From NCBI GenBank assembly GCA_026985075.1, contig JALSQX010000067.1, forward strand, positions 124,001-188,000: a stretch of DNA of 64,000 bases. The letters run 5' to 3'. The first letter of the stretch is position 1; every line of letters starts with the position of its first letter. The translations under genes were made by a program, and so were the position numbers. The notes below the pieces were generated by a model that was not told where the DNA came from, ran no database searches, and worked only from the letters and a program-made list of their open reading frames with translations. Below, piece after piece: positions 36,203-44,971 of the stretch. The stretch comes from Blastocatellia bacterium. Lineage in GTDB: Bacteria; Acidobacteriota; Blastocatellia; HR10; J050.

Positions 36203-36249
36203 TCATCAGCCTGCTTCCGGGCAGGCGGTTCAGGGCGAACTCCATCGCC
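36196..36249 (-). promoter_or_regulatory. Fluoride riboswitch (crcB motif) aptamer
   Basis: Reading the minus strand, GGCGATGGAGTTCGCC opens the element, followed by CTGAACC, a short stem CCTGC/GCAGG, and CTGATGACTCCTAC. These are the conserved blocks of the fluoride riboswitch, with GAGT in the first loop able to pair with ACTC in the last block as the pseudoknot. The overlap with the downstream terminator gives the standard 'on with fluoride' switch. Downstream on the same strand are the 139-residue protein gene, crcB and DUF190. Confidence 0.92.
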
Positions 36250-36264
36250 ACAAATGAGGCAGCG

Positions 36265-36294
36265 AGTATAGCACAGAGAGCGATCGACCGTCCA
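36265..36294 (-). promoter_or_regulatory. Promoter of the fluoride operon
   Basis: On the minus strand an extended -10 element TGCTATACT ends at 36265, and TGGACG (36294-36289) lies 18 bases before the hexamer. Transcription would start near 36258, about nine bases before the aptamer. Confidence 0.7.
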
Positions 36295-36475
36295 GGTCAT
36301 CGCCCAAGCGCATCATCCCGGAGGATGGGACTGCAAAGGGACACCATGAGAGGACCTGGAGCACTCACTCCGGGGACCGGTCGTCCATCACCACGAGCCG
36401 TGAAGAACGGTATTGCCATTGGCCGGATCTTTCTTCTCCACCCTGCGATGGCCCCACCGGAATTCGCGCTATTGC

Positions 36476-36504
36476 TTGACATGGGCTCAAGGGTTGGCTA
36501 CAGT
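36476..36504 (+). promoter_or_regulatory. Promoter of the second Cys/His-rich protein gene
   Basis: TTGACA (36476-36481) and TACAGT (36499-36504) are 17 bases apart. The expected transcription start near 36511 lies only three bases before ATG 36514, so the message is leaderless or begins translation at GTG 36541. Confidence 0.55.
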
Positions 36505-36513
36505 CAAAAACTG

Positions 36514-36906
36514 ATGGTGGGTTGGACTTGGCGAGCGCCGGTGAGTTTCAGATTCTTGCAGCGAACGGCGGTTTTTTGGTTCATTGCGCTTTCGCTGTGG
36601 GACATCACTTTTCACCTGTTCGCTCCACCTCATTTTGCCCATGACCTCAGGCCCGGCGTCACGCGCATCCAGACCACCCGATCTTCCTCGCGGCCGACGC
36701 GTCCTCCCTGCGGCGTTCCCGGACACTGCTGCTGTGTGGGCCACCATCATCATGCTGCATCGGTATTGACTCTCTATTACTTCGTCCTCGATGCTGATCT
36801 GGGAACGCAGGCGGAAAGGACGCGCATTCTTCCGCCGCGGCGGGCTTCCTTCCGAACCACATTCATTCGAGCCCCCCCTGGCTTCTCTGACGTCGCCCTC
36901 TCCTGA
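36514..36906 (+). CDS. Small membrane or exported Cys/His-rich protein upstream of a TonB receptor
   Basis: Read from ATG 36514 the product has 130 residues; GTG 36541 is an alternative. A hydrophobic segment (VFWFIALSLWDITFHLF) is followed by CGVPGHCCCVGHHHH, four cysteines and five histidines within 15 residues, a plausible metal site. The tail is basic and Pro-rich and ends near IRAPPGFSDVALS. The layout, signal or anchor helix then CCC cluster then Pro-rich tail with RAPP, parallels the protein at 28876. Both precede a TonB-dependent receptor by about 112-118 bases. The family is unnamed to my knowledge; copper- or zinc-related small proteins near TonB receptors are known in other phyla. 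Confidence 0.55.
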   Translation: MVGWTWRAPVSFRFLQRTAVFWFIALSLWDITFHLFAPPHFAHDLRPGVTRIQTTRSSSRPTRPPCGVPGHCCCVGHHHHAASVLTLYYFVLDADLGTQAERTRILPPRRASFRTTFIRAPPGFSDVALS

Positions 36907-37024
36907 CGAATTTCCTTCTTGTTGTACGGGAGTATGAACGAACGTCGTGGAATCACTCGTTTCCTCTGTGCGGGTGGTTCGATTCACCCGTCAATGAGCA
37001 CGACGTGAAGCCAGGAGGTTGATG

Positions 37025-39502
37025 ATGAGAGGACCGAATATCTTTCCCACTGCAACTCGGGTTTCCACGTTGAGGAGGTTCGTGATAACCGGCCTGTGTG
37101 GCGGCTTCCTCATTACGAGCAGCCTCGCCTCGATGATATATGGAGTTCCAGCCCAGACGACGACGGGAAGCATTCACGGTCAGGTCACGGATCCCGCAGG
37201 AGCGGCCGTGGTGGGGGCTCAGGTCACGCTGCTGAATCCCATCACCAAGTACCAGGTAACCATTCGGACGGATGCTTCGGGCCATTTCCACTTTTTTAAC
37301 ATCCCGTTCAATACGTACACCATTCGCGTCCAAGCCGAGGGATTTCAGTTGGCTGAACAGACCGTTGATGTCCATTCATCCGTTCCTCTCCAACTGAACA
37401 TCTCTTTGAACGTTGAGGAAATCACCGAACAGGTGACCGTGACGGCGGAAGACACTCACCTGGTGGAAGCCGATCGCGTGAGTGCCAACACGGCTCTGGA
37501 CACCTCTCTGCTCGTTCGACAACTGGGAGCGTTACCCTCTCGAGGATTGGAAAAAATATTGGAATCGGTCCAGGGCGTTGTCGCCGACGATAATGGTCGC
37601 ATTCACGCACGGGGATCGGAATCGAACGTGCAGACGGTCATCAACGGGATTCCGGTGACCGATAATCTCTCGGCCATCTTCTCCACCTCGTTCGATCCTC
37701 GGGCCGCTTCACACGTGGAAGTCATCACCGGCGGCGTCCCCGCCGAATTTGGCGACAAGCTCGGCGCCGTCGTCAACGTGACCACCCGATCGGGCCTCGA
37801 CATGCCCATATCGGGTGAGATCACTGGCACGGTGGGGAGTTTCACCACCGGCGACGTCGCAGCGAGCTTTGGCGGCCATGTGAAGAACTTCGGATGGTAC
37901 ACGACAGTGGCCGGATCGTCTTCTCACCGGTATTTAGATCCTCCGACATTGGAGAATTTCCACAATGTCGGCCGCACGGCGAATAATCTGACGACGCTGG
38001 ACTATAATCCCACCACGAGCGACTTCCTCAAGCTCACTTTGATGGTCGGTGGAGCCAATTTTCAAGTCCCCAATCGCCGGGATCAGGAAGTCGCCGGACA
38101 GGATCAGCGCCAACTTCAGCGAAGTTATTCGGCGTTTCTCTCCTGGCAACATCTGTTTTCGCCCACGCTCATCGGCGAGGTCTCTGGATTCTATCGTACG
38201 TCGACTGCTGAACTCCGGTCCAACCAACTCGCCACGCCGGTCGTCGCCTTCCAAGATCGGCGGCTGACTAATTACGGGTTCATCTCCTCGCTCTCCTACG
38301 CCGGCCGCGGCCATACGTTCAAGACGGGGGTTCAACTGACGCGCACGCCTCTCCGAGAAGATCTCACCCTCTATCCCACCGATCCCGAAGCTTTTGAACC
38401 GCTGGTCGATGAAACGGGAATGGAACGCCCCAACCCTATTTTGCAATTCTCGGCAACTCATCCCTTCGCGTTCACCGATCGGCGCATCGGAACGAAGCTG
38501 GCCTTCTACGTACAGGATCGCTTCTCACCGTTGGCCAATCTGACGCTCGATGTAGGCCTCCGCTTCGACCACTATGACCTCATCATCAGCGATCGGGAAT
38601 TCAGCCCGCGCATTGGGCTGGCCTACTTCATTCCCCGAACCCAAACCGTCCTTCGGGCCTCATACAACCGATTCTTCCAGCCTCCGCCAGCCGAGAATCT
38701 CCTGTTGGCCAGTTCGCCGGAAGCGGCACGATTGTCTCCCTTGGCGGTGACCAAAGGAGAGAAGGGATTCAAACCCGTTCAGCCAGATAAAGAACACGTC
38801 TTCGAAGTCGGCATTCAGCAGCAGTTGACGCCGTTGATGCAGCTCACGGTGTCCGTGTATCACAAACAGATTCAGAACTTCGCCGACAAGGATCAATTCT
38901 TCGACACCGGCGTCATCTTCCCCATCTCCATCTTCGCCGGGCGCGTCACTGGCGTCGAAGCGCGCCTAGACACGGCGGAATGGCGGGGGCTCTCCGGCTT
39001 CATCAGCTATGCCAACGCTCGATCATTCGGCATCACACCGATCAATGGAGGACTCTTCCTTGGCGAGGCTGTGGAATCGCTGGAGAATCCGGGCCTTCGC
39101 TTCCCCAACGACCACGACGAGCGCAATGCGGGCCAGTTTCAGATCAATTACACGAATAAAAAGACCGGATGGTGGATCGCATGGGGAGGCCGATATGATT
39201 CAGGCCTGCCCGTCGAGATCGAACCGGGTTCAACGCGACAGTCATTCCTCGCCCGAGGCATTGATTCCCGTCTGCTCGATCAAATCGACTTCCGCCGGGG
39301 CCGGGTCAAACCCCACACGATCTTCAATCTCTCGACGGGCATCGATCTCTTCCGAAAGGAGCGCGCCCAGGTGTCGCTGACGTTGGATATTCAAAATCTC
39401 ACCAACAAACTGTTCCTCTACAACTTCGAGAGTGTCTTCTCGGGCACTCACGTGGGGCCTCCACGACTGTGGAGTGGGCGAATCGCCATCCGGTTCAGAT
39501 GA
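37025..39502 (+). CDS. TonB-dependent outer-membrane receptor with carboxypeptidase-regulatory-like domain
   Basis: The ATG at 37025 is six bases after AGGAGG and gives 825 residues; TTG 37019 and ATG 37022 are other options. A signal segment (about 20-40) is followed by a carboxypeptidase-regulatory-like domain (SIHGQVTDPAGAAVVGAQVTLLN). The plug comes next (KILESVQGVVADDNGRIHARGS ... GGVPAEFGDKLGAVVNVTTRSG), then the barrel ending in RIAIRFR. The plug and last strands resemble those of the receptor at 29438 (GGFPAEFGNRFGG), so these two are paralogues, each with a Cys-rich small protein upstream. The shared arrangement suggests a common substrate class. Confidence 0.93.
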   Translation: MRGPNIFPTATRVSTLRRFVITGLCGGFLITSSLASMIYGVPAQTTTGSIHGQVTDPAGAAVVGAQVTLLNPITKYQVTIRTDASGHFHFFNIPFNTYTIRVQAEGFQLAEQTVDVHSSVPLQLNISLNVEEITEQVTVTAEDTHLVEADRVSANTALDTSLLVRQLGALPSRGLEKILESVQGVVADDNGRIHARGSESNVQTVINGIPVTDNLSAIFSTSFDPRAASHVEVITGGVPAEFGDKLGAVVNVTTRSGLDMPISGEITGTVGSFTTGDVAASFGGHVKNFGWYTTVAGSSSHRYLDPPTLENFHNVGRTANNLTTLDYNPTTSDFLKLTLMVGGANFQVPNRRDQEVAGQDQRQLQRSYSAFLSWQHLFSPTLIGEVSGFYRTSTAELRSNQLATPVVAFQDRRLTNYGFISSLSYAGRGHTFKTGVQLTRTPLREDLTLYPTDPEAFEPLVDETGMERPNPILQFSATHPFAFTDRRIGTKLAFYVQDRFSPLANLTLDVGLRFDHYDLIISDREFSPRIGLAYFIPRTQTVLRASYNRFFQPPPAENLLLASSPEAARLSPLAVTKGEKGFKPVQPDKEHVFEVGIQQQLTPLMQLTVSVYHKQIQNFADKDQFFDTGVIFPISIFAGRVTGVEARLDTAEWRGLSGFISYANARSFGITPINGGLFLGEAVESLENPGLRFPNDHDERNAGQFQINYTNKKTGWWIAWGGRYDSGLPVEIEPGSTRQSFLARGIDSRLLDQIDFRRGRVKPHTIFNLSTGIDLFRKERAQVSLTLDIQNLTNKLFLYNFESVFSGTHVGPPRLWSGRIAIRFR

Positions 39503-39613
39503 ACGCCGGTTCCGTGGACGCCCGCTGGAGGGGCCGTCGCCGAGCGGATGAGAGAGGTCGCGCAGAGGGGAGCATGACACGGGGACTCTCTGGAGATTCC
39601 CCCTCTGTCGCGA

Positions 39614-41134
39614 TCACGCTCGCCAGTGCGCTGGGCGTCGCTCTGTATCCAGCCGGGCAGCGTGTTCTCTCAACAAGGTCCAGGCGCGAGCGATGTGCTC
39701 TTCGGTCGTACGCAGGTTGCCGATGGCCATGCGCAAAGCGAATCGTCCCCGCAATCGCGTATGGGAGAGGTAGATCCGCCCCGTTCGGTTGACAGACTCC
39801 AGAAGCGCTTCGTTCAGCTCATCGAGATAAGCCTCAACATCATCGCTTCCATCGGGCAAATCATGTGGATGGGCGCGGAAGCAAATCGTGCTGAACGGTA
39901 CGGGAGCCAATCGCTCGAAGTCTGGATGGGCGTCGATCCAGCGAACGACGCGCTCGGCCCACTGTATGTGTTGCCGAATGCGCGCTGCCAATCCTTTACG
40001 TCCGAACGCGCGAATGACCATCCATAATTTGAGGGCGCGGAAACGCCGTCCCAATTGCACGCCGTAGTCCATATAATTCCGCACCTGCTCGTCCTCGGTC
40101 GTGCGGAGATATTCGGGGACGAGACTGAATGCGCGCCGGAGAACATCGAAGTGACGACAATAAAACGCGCTCAAATCGATGGGCGTAAATAGCCACTTGT
40201 GGGGATTCACGACGATGGAATCGGCTCGCTCACATCCATCGAGCACCCAGCGCATCTCAGGGAGAATCGCTGCTGATCCCCCATAAGCCGCATCGACGTG
40301 GAGCCAGAGCCCGTGCCGCTCGGCGATATCAGCGATGGCTGGAACCGGATCGACGCTGGTCGTGGATGTGGTGCCTATGGTCGCCACGATGCAGAATGGT
40401 CGCCATCCCGCCGCTCGATCCTCTTCAATCGCCCGCTCCAATGCCTGGGGATCGAGGCGAAACTCCTCATCGACAGGAATCTTACGCACGCCCTCCTGGC
40501 CAATGCCCAACGTGATGGCCGCCTTTTCGATTGACGAGTGCGCCTGCTCGGACGTGTAAAGGCGCAATCGCGGCACCTCGGGGCGCCCGGCTAACCCTTT
40601 TTCTCTCACCTTCATATCGGGTATCCGCTCTCGCGCGGCCGCAATAGCGTGCAGACTGGATATAGATGCCGTGTCGTAAATGATCCCCTGAAACGAGGGC
40701 GGAAGTCCGACCATCTGGCGAAGCCAGTCCAGCACGACCTCCTCTAACTCCGTCGCCGCGGGCGCCGTTTTCCATAACATGGCGTTCACGTTGAACGCCG
40801 CACACAATAACTCTCCGAGAATCCCCGGGCCCGATCCAGTGATAGCGAAATAGGCGAAGAAGGCGGGATGATTCCAGTGGGTTAATCCGGGAACGATGAT
40901 CTTCTCCAGATCCTCTAGAATGCTATCCATGGATTCGGGCTCATCGGGCGGTTGAAGCGGCAACTGCTGTCGAACTCGACCCGGCGTGACCTCGGACAGA
41001 ACCGGATATCGATCGACCGCGGCCAGGTAATCGGCGATCCAATCGATGATTCGATGACCGTAGGTGCGAAAGACCTCTGGATGCATGTCGCCGAACTCTC
41101 CGATCGGCGCGCCACGTGAGTGGGTATTTGACAT
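39614..41134 (-). CDS. PLP-dependent amino acid decarboxylase (aromatic-L-amino-acid decarboxylase family)
   Basis: The ATG at 41134 has AGGAGGAG upstream and begins a 506-residue group II decarboxylase; an ATG at 41167 is less likely. The cofactor lysine is Lys313 in NPHKWLFTPID, and HVDAAYGGSAAI near 279-290 carries the aspartate that contacts the pyridine nitrogen. The opening GDMHPEVFRTYGHRIIDWIADYL is typical of the tyrosine, DOPA and tryptophan decarboxylases. The substrate could be an aromatic amino acid or a related one. The gene is transcribed alone, divergent from the CPBP protease gene. Confidence 0.9.
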   Translation of the reverse strand: MSNTHSRGAPIGEFGDMHPEVFRTYGHRIIDWIADYLAAVDRYPVLSEVTPGRVRQQLPLQPPDEPESMDSILEDLEKIIVPGLTHWNHPAFFAYFAITGSGPGILGELLCAAFNVNAMLWKTAPAATELEEVVLDWLRQMVGLPPSFQGIIYDTASISSLHAIAAARERIPDMKVREKGLAGRPEVPRLRLYTSEQAHSSIEKAAITLGIGQEGVRKIPVDEEFRLDPQALERAIEEDRAAGWRPFCIVATIGTTSTTSVDPVPAIADIAERHGLWLHVDAAYGGSAAILPEMRWVLDGCERADSIVVNPHKWLFTPIDLSAFYCRHFDVLRRAFSLVPEYLRTTEDEQVRNYMDYGVQLGRRFRALKLWMVIRAFGRKGLAARIRQHIQWAERVVRWIDAHPDFERLAPVPFSTICFRAHPHDLPDGSDDVEAYLDELNEALLESVNRTGRIYLSHTRLRGRFALRMAIGNLRTTEEHIARAWTLLREHAARLDTERRPAHWRA

Positions 41135-41485
41135 AACGGGCTCCTCCTGATGATTCGTGGCCGACATGGCGACTAGGGATGAGATACTGTATCGTCATTG
41201 ATCACAGAGCGCAACGAACGTCTGCATGCCGATGAAGGGGCCGAGACGCCCTCGCGCCACGACCATCAAAGGTCGCTCGGGACCTACCGGCCCTGGGGAA
41301 TGGGTTCGCCCGTCCGCGCTCATGGAGGTGAGGGAACAATTCCTCAGATCGTGCTCCCGGATCATTTCACAGCGCCTCTTCGGGACGCTCAGCTTCCGGA
41401 GGCGTATCGGACGTCACGGAGAGCTTTGCTCTCCCCGAGAGTTTCTGCTATTTTCTCCTCCTACTTTCATCCCAGAGAGCGGATC
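41135..41485. other. Divergent intergenic region (351 bp)
   Basis: The stretch lies between the decarboxylase and the CPBP protease genes. It contains a perfect inverted repeat, described separately, and no convincing gene. In-frame codons upstream of 41486 have no family support and were excluded from the CPBP protein. Confidence 0.45.
41418..41434. repeat. Inverted repeat upstream of the CPBP protease gene
   Basis: GGAGAGC-TTT-GCTCTCC forms a perfect seven-base-pair hairpin with a three-base loop, 51 bases before the ATG. It could be an RNA hairpin in the leader or an operator. No T-run follows, so termination is unlikely. Confidence 0.4.
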
Positions 41486-44400
41486 ATGCCGGAAAAACTC
41501 AGGGCCGATGATTTTCGGTTCATCTTCATGTGTCTGATCGCCGCCGGAATGGCCCTCATTTTCAGCATCAAATATTTCCACGCCGCATTTCCCGAAGCGT
41601 CGCTCAATATCGACGTCAGACGAGAGGAATCGCGACCTATCGCCGAACAATTCCTTTCAGCTCGGGGATATACGGTGAACGGGTATCGGCACAGCGCCGT
41701 TTTCGATTATGATGAGCAGGCCAAGGTCTTTCTGGAAAAAGAGATGGGCCTGGAGCGCGCTCAACGAGTGCTGGGCTCCACAATTAAGCTCTGGCGCTGG
41801 AGTCATCGCTGGTTCCGACCGCTCCAAAAGGAGGAATTTCGCGTCGATGTGACGCCGCAAGGGGAGATCGTCGGCTTTCAACACCTCGTTCGGGAAGAAG
41901 CCCCAGGAGCCTCCCTGACCGCTCGAGCCGCTCAGGATGTCGCCGAAACGTTCCTCGTCGAGGTCATGCACAAGGACCTGACGACCCTGGAGTTCATCCA
42001 GGCGCACACCCAACAGCGACCCCACCGCACTGATCACATATTCACCTGGCGAGAGCGCTCGTTCGACGTCCGGGGGGCCTCTTATCGGTTCGAGGTCACT
42101 GTACAGGGAGACGAGATTGGCGGATATCGGGAATACCTCAAAGTGCCGGAGCAATGGACGCGCCGGTACCGCAAACTGCGCTCGCTGAACCAGACCACGG
42201 GAATGGTGGACACTATGGTGATGCTCGCGCTGTTTGTGGGACTGCTCGTGATACTCGTTCAGCGCATCCGCCGGGAAGACATTCGTTGGAAGGTAGCCTT
42301 CACATTCGGCGTATTAACCACAGGACTCAATTTCCTCGCTTCGCTCAATGAGCTTCCCATTCGCGAATTCTACTATCCGACGACGGAGTCGTATCCTGGC
42401 TTCCTGATCGGGATCGTTCTGGACAGCTTGCTCAGCGCCCTGGGATGGGGAGCGCTCATCTTCATCATCACTGCGGCCGCCGAATCTCTCTATCGTCAAC
42501 GCTATCCGGACAAGCTCGCGCTGAGTCACATCCTCCGCTGGCGCGGCTTGCGCACGAAGCGGGCATTTCGCAGCCTCGTTCTGGGACTCACCCTGGCGCC
42601 CTGTTTTATCGCCTATCAAACGCTCTTTTACCTGCTGGCCAACAAGTTTGGCGCCTGGGCGCCGGCGGAGGTTCCCTATGATGATCTGCTGAACACGCGG
42701 CTGCCCTGGGCGTTTGTCCTGTTGGCGGGCTTCTTGCCCGCCGTCTCCGAGGAATTTTTCTTCCGGATGTTCTCCATCCCCTTTCTGGAGAAGCTCCTGA
42801 AGAACGGCTGGCTGGCGCTGGGCCTAGCTGGTTTCATCTGGGGCTTCGGGCATGCTGGCTACCCCAACCAGCCCTTCTACATTCGCGGCGTGGAGGTCGG
42901 TCTGGCGGGCATCCTCGTCGGTCTCGTCATGGTCCGGCTGGACATCCTCGCCGTCCTCATCTGGCATTATACTGTCGATGCCACCTATACGGCGTTGTTG
43001 ATGCTCCGCTCCCATGACACCTACATCGCTCTCTCCGGGGCGCTGACGGCGTTCATCTTCCTCGTCCCTCTGATTGTGGCTATCTGGGGGTATCTCCGTC
43101 GCGGTGGTTTTGAAAGTGATGCGGGGTTGACCAACCAGGACGAAGTCCTTCCTCCCGGTGAGGAACCGGAGATGGAAGAGTTCGAACGCGAATGGGTGAT
43201 GATCGATTATCTCCCCCTTTCGACTCGGCGCATTCTCATCGGAGGTCTCGCCGTGGGGCTCCTGCTCAGCCTGTATGCTGTTCATGTCGAACGTTTCGGC
43301 GATTTCGTCGATTTTGGTATCACTCGCATCCAAGCGAAACAGAAAGCCGACGAATTCCTGGTCACCGAAGGCGTAGACGTCAGCTCATACGACTGGGTCG
43401 TATACGCGCATTCTCGGTTTCACCCTCTGGAAGGAAAATACATCCTGGAACACGCTGATGTGGGGAAGGCCAACCGCTTCTTTGGTGGGGAGATGAAAAG
43501 TGTCTTTTGGGCGGTGAGGTATTTCAAGCCGTTGGAGAAAGAGGAATACCGGGTCTATATCGATCCGCGAGAGGGTTCCGTGTACACTTTCGAACACATT
43601 GTTGCCGAAGATGCGCCTGGAGCTGAAGTGAGCGAGGAGCGAGCCCTGGCGTTGGCTCGCGACTTCCTCCTCTCCCGAGGATTCGATCCTCAGGCCTTTG
43701 ATCTGGTGGAATCATCGACTGAGAAGCGCCCGGCGCGACGGGATTACCGATTCATTTGGCAGGCGCGCGAGGGAGATCCCCGGAATATCGGAGGAGCGCG
43801 ATTCCGACTCGGTCTTGAGGTGGTGGGCGATCGCGTTGGGCGCTTCTGGCCGTTCCTGAAACTGCCCGAGGACTGGGTACGTGCCCGCCAGAAAGAAACG
43901 GCATGGACGGCGATGAGATTCTGGGGGCGCATTCTGCTCATCGGGGCCCTCGCCTTCTTTGGGCTCGCCATCTTCATCAATGCGGCGCGCCATGGACTCA
44001 TCAGGTGGCGGCGAACGCTGGGACTTGCCGCCGGAGTCGCCGTTCTCTATGGCCTCGATCTTCTGAACAAGCTCCCTCTCTTCTACCGCGACTACACCAC
44101 ATCGCTCGATCCCACCATCTACGTCATTACTCAGATCGCCGGAGACGCCATGACGATGACGATCATCTTCGTGCTCGCCGTGCTGGCCATCGGCGGGGGA
44201 AGCGTCCTCTATCCGGAAGCGCTCCAGATACTGGAGCGGTCTTATCGGCGGCCGCGAGCTCGCGATGCGATCATCAGTTCGCTATTGCTCACCGGAACGA
44301 TAATGGGATTAGGACAACTGCGCCATTGGTTGATGGACCACTTCCCGCAGAGGGCCTCTGTCTCCGGGCTTTCGCTGCCCAACGATATTGATACGGTATT

Positions 44401-44851
44401 GCCGGTGGCCTCTCAGTTGATCTCGGCGATCTTCGCCACGTTGGCCGTGACGGTCGTCTTAGGAGTGATCGCTCACCTGGCTCGCCGGCACTTGAAGGGA
44501 GCCGGACTCAAGACGCTGGTTATCATTCTCATCCTTCCGTTTCTGGTCCCCGACGAGGCGAGAAGCCGTTCGGAGTTCCTGTTTGGTCTGGCCTGGCTGG
44601 GCATCACTGTCGGGGCAGCGTTGGCGCTCCTTTATGGCGTTTTTCGCGACAACGTGTTGGCCTACCTGGTAGGGATATTTCTCACCGCCTGTGTGACGAA
44701 CGGGATTCGATTGATCCAGCAATCCTCGCTCTTTCTCACCGTCAATGGTGGCCTGCTGCTGGCCATCGCCGGATGGATCGTGGTCTGGCTTCTCTCGAGC
44801 GGGCCATTGACAAGCTCAAGGACGACATCGAGAAACCGCCCGCTGGGTTGA
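41486..44851 (+). CDS. Large duplicated membrane protein with CPBP intramembrane protease domain
   Basis: A 1121-residue protein starting at ATG 41486 behind GAGAG. Order of parts: a membrane helix, a soluble PepSY-like module of about 200 residues (KADEFL-type opening, ...FRPLQKEEFRVDVTPQGEIVGFQH...), several helices with the CPBP (Abi) protease core, then a second copy of the soluble module (FKPLEKEEYRVYIDPREGSVYTFEH) and another set of helices. The protease motif is EEFFFR near residue 421 with GFIWGFGHAGYP near 450, matching the EExxxR and FxxxH of CAAX-type peptidases. The second membrane half lacks these residues, so only one active site is expected. The substrate is unknown. The duplication of a soluble plus membrane unit is visible directly. 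Confidence 0.88.
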   Translation: MPEKLRADDFRFIFMCLIAAGMALIFSIKYFHAAFPEASLNIDVRREESRPIAEQFLSARGYTVNGYRHSAVFDYDEQAKVFLEKEMGLERAQRVLGSTIKLWRWSHRWFRPLQKEEFRVDVTPQGEIVGFQHLVREEAPGASLTARAAQDVAETFLVEVMHKDLTTLEFIQAHTQQRPHRTDHIFTWRERSFDVRGASYRFEVTVQGDEIGGYREYLKVPEQWTRRYRKLRSLNQTTGMVDTMVMLALFVGLLVILVQRIRREDIRWKVAFTFGVLTTGLNFLASLNELPIREFYYPTTESYPGFLIGIVLDSLLSALGWGALIFIITAAAESLYRQRYPDKLALSHILRWRGLRTKRAFRSLVLGLTLAPCFIAYQTLFYLLANKFGAWAPAEVPYDDLLNTRLPWAFVLLAGFLPAVSEEFFFRMFSIPFLEKLLKNGWLALGLAGFIWGFGHAGYPNQPFYIRGVEVGLAGILVGLVMVRLDILAVLIWHYTVDATYTALLMLRSHDTYIALSGALTAFIFLVPLIVAIWGYLRRGGFESDAGLTNQDEVLPPGEEPEMEEFEREWVMIDYLPLSTRRILIGGLAVGLLLSLYAVHVERFGDFVDFGITRIQAKQKADEFLVTEGVDVSSYDWVVYAHSRFHPLEGKYILEHADVGKANRFFGGEMKSVFWAVRYFKPLEKEEYRVYIDPREGSVYTFEHIVAEDAPGAEVSEERALALARDFLLSRGFDPQAFDLVESSTEKRPARRDYRFIWQAREGDPRNIGGARFRLGLEVVGDRVGRFWPFLKLPEDWVRARQKETAWTAMRFWGRILLIGALAFFGLAIFINAARHGLIRWRRTLGLAAGVAVLYGLDLLNKLPLFYRDYTTSLDPTIYVITQIAGDAMTMTIIFVLAVLAIGGGSVLYPEALQILERSYRRPRARDAIISSLLLTGTIMGLGQLRHWLMDHFPQRASVSGLSLPNDIDTVLPVASQLISAIFATLAVTVVLGVIAHLARRHLKGAGLKTLVIILILPFLVPDEARSRSEFLFGLAWLGITVGAALALLYGVFRDNVLAYLVGIFLTACVTNGIRLIQQSSLFLTVNGGLLLAIAGWIVVWLLSSGPLTSSRTTSRNRPLG

Positions 44852-44971
44852 GACTTCTGCTCAGTTCGGAGTGAATGGACTTTGGAGCCGCTCCCCCCAT
44901 TGACCGGGAGAGAGAGCGAAACCAGCTCTTTCACATGGATCTCGAGAGGGGACATCTCTTTCCTGATAGCC

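Noticed and set aside
35782-36300. A 172-codon frame on the minus strand
   Set aside because: It would run straight through the fluoride aptamer, terminator and promoter. Only the part after 36123 could be a gene, and that is doubtful.
41198-41485. A 96-residue extension of the CPBP protein
   Set aside because: The extra residues are of poor composition, lack a ribosome site and precede the natural membrane start at 41486.
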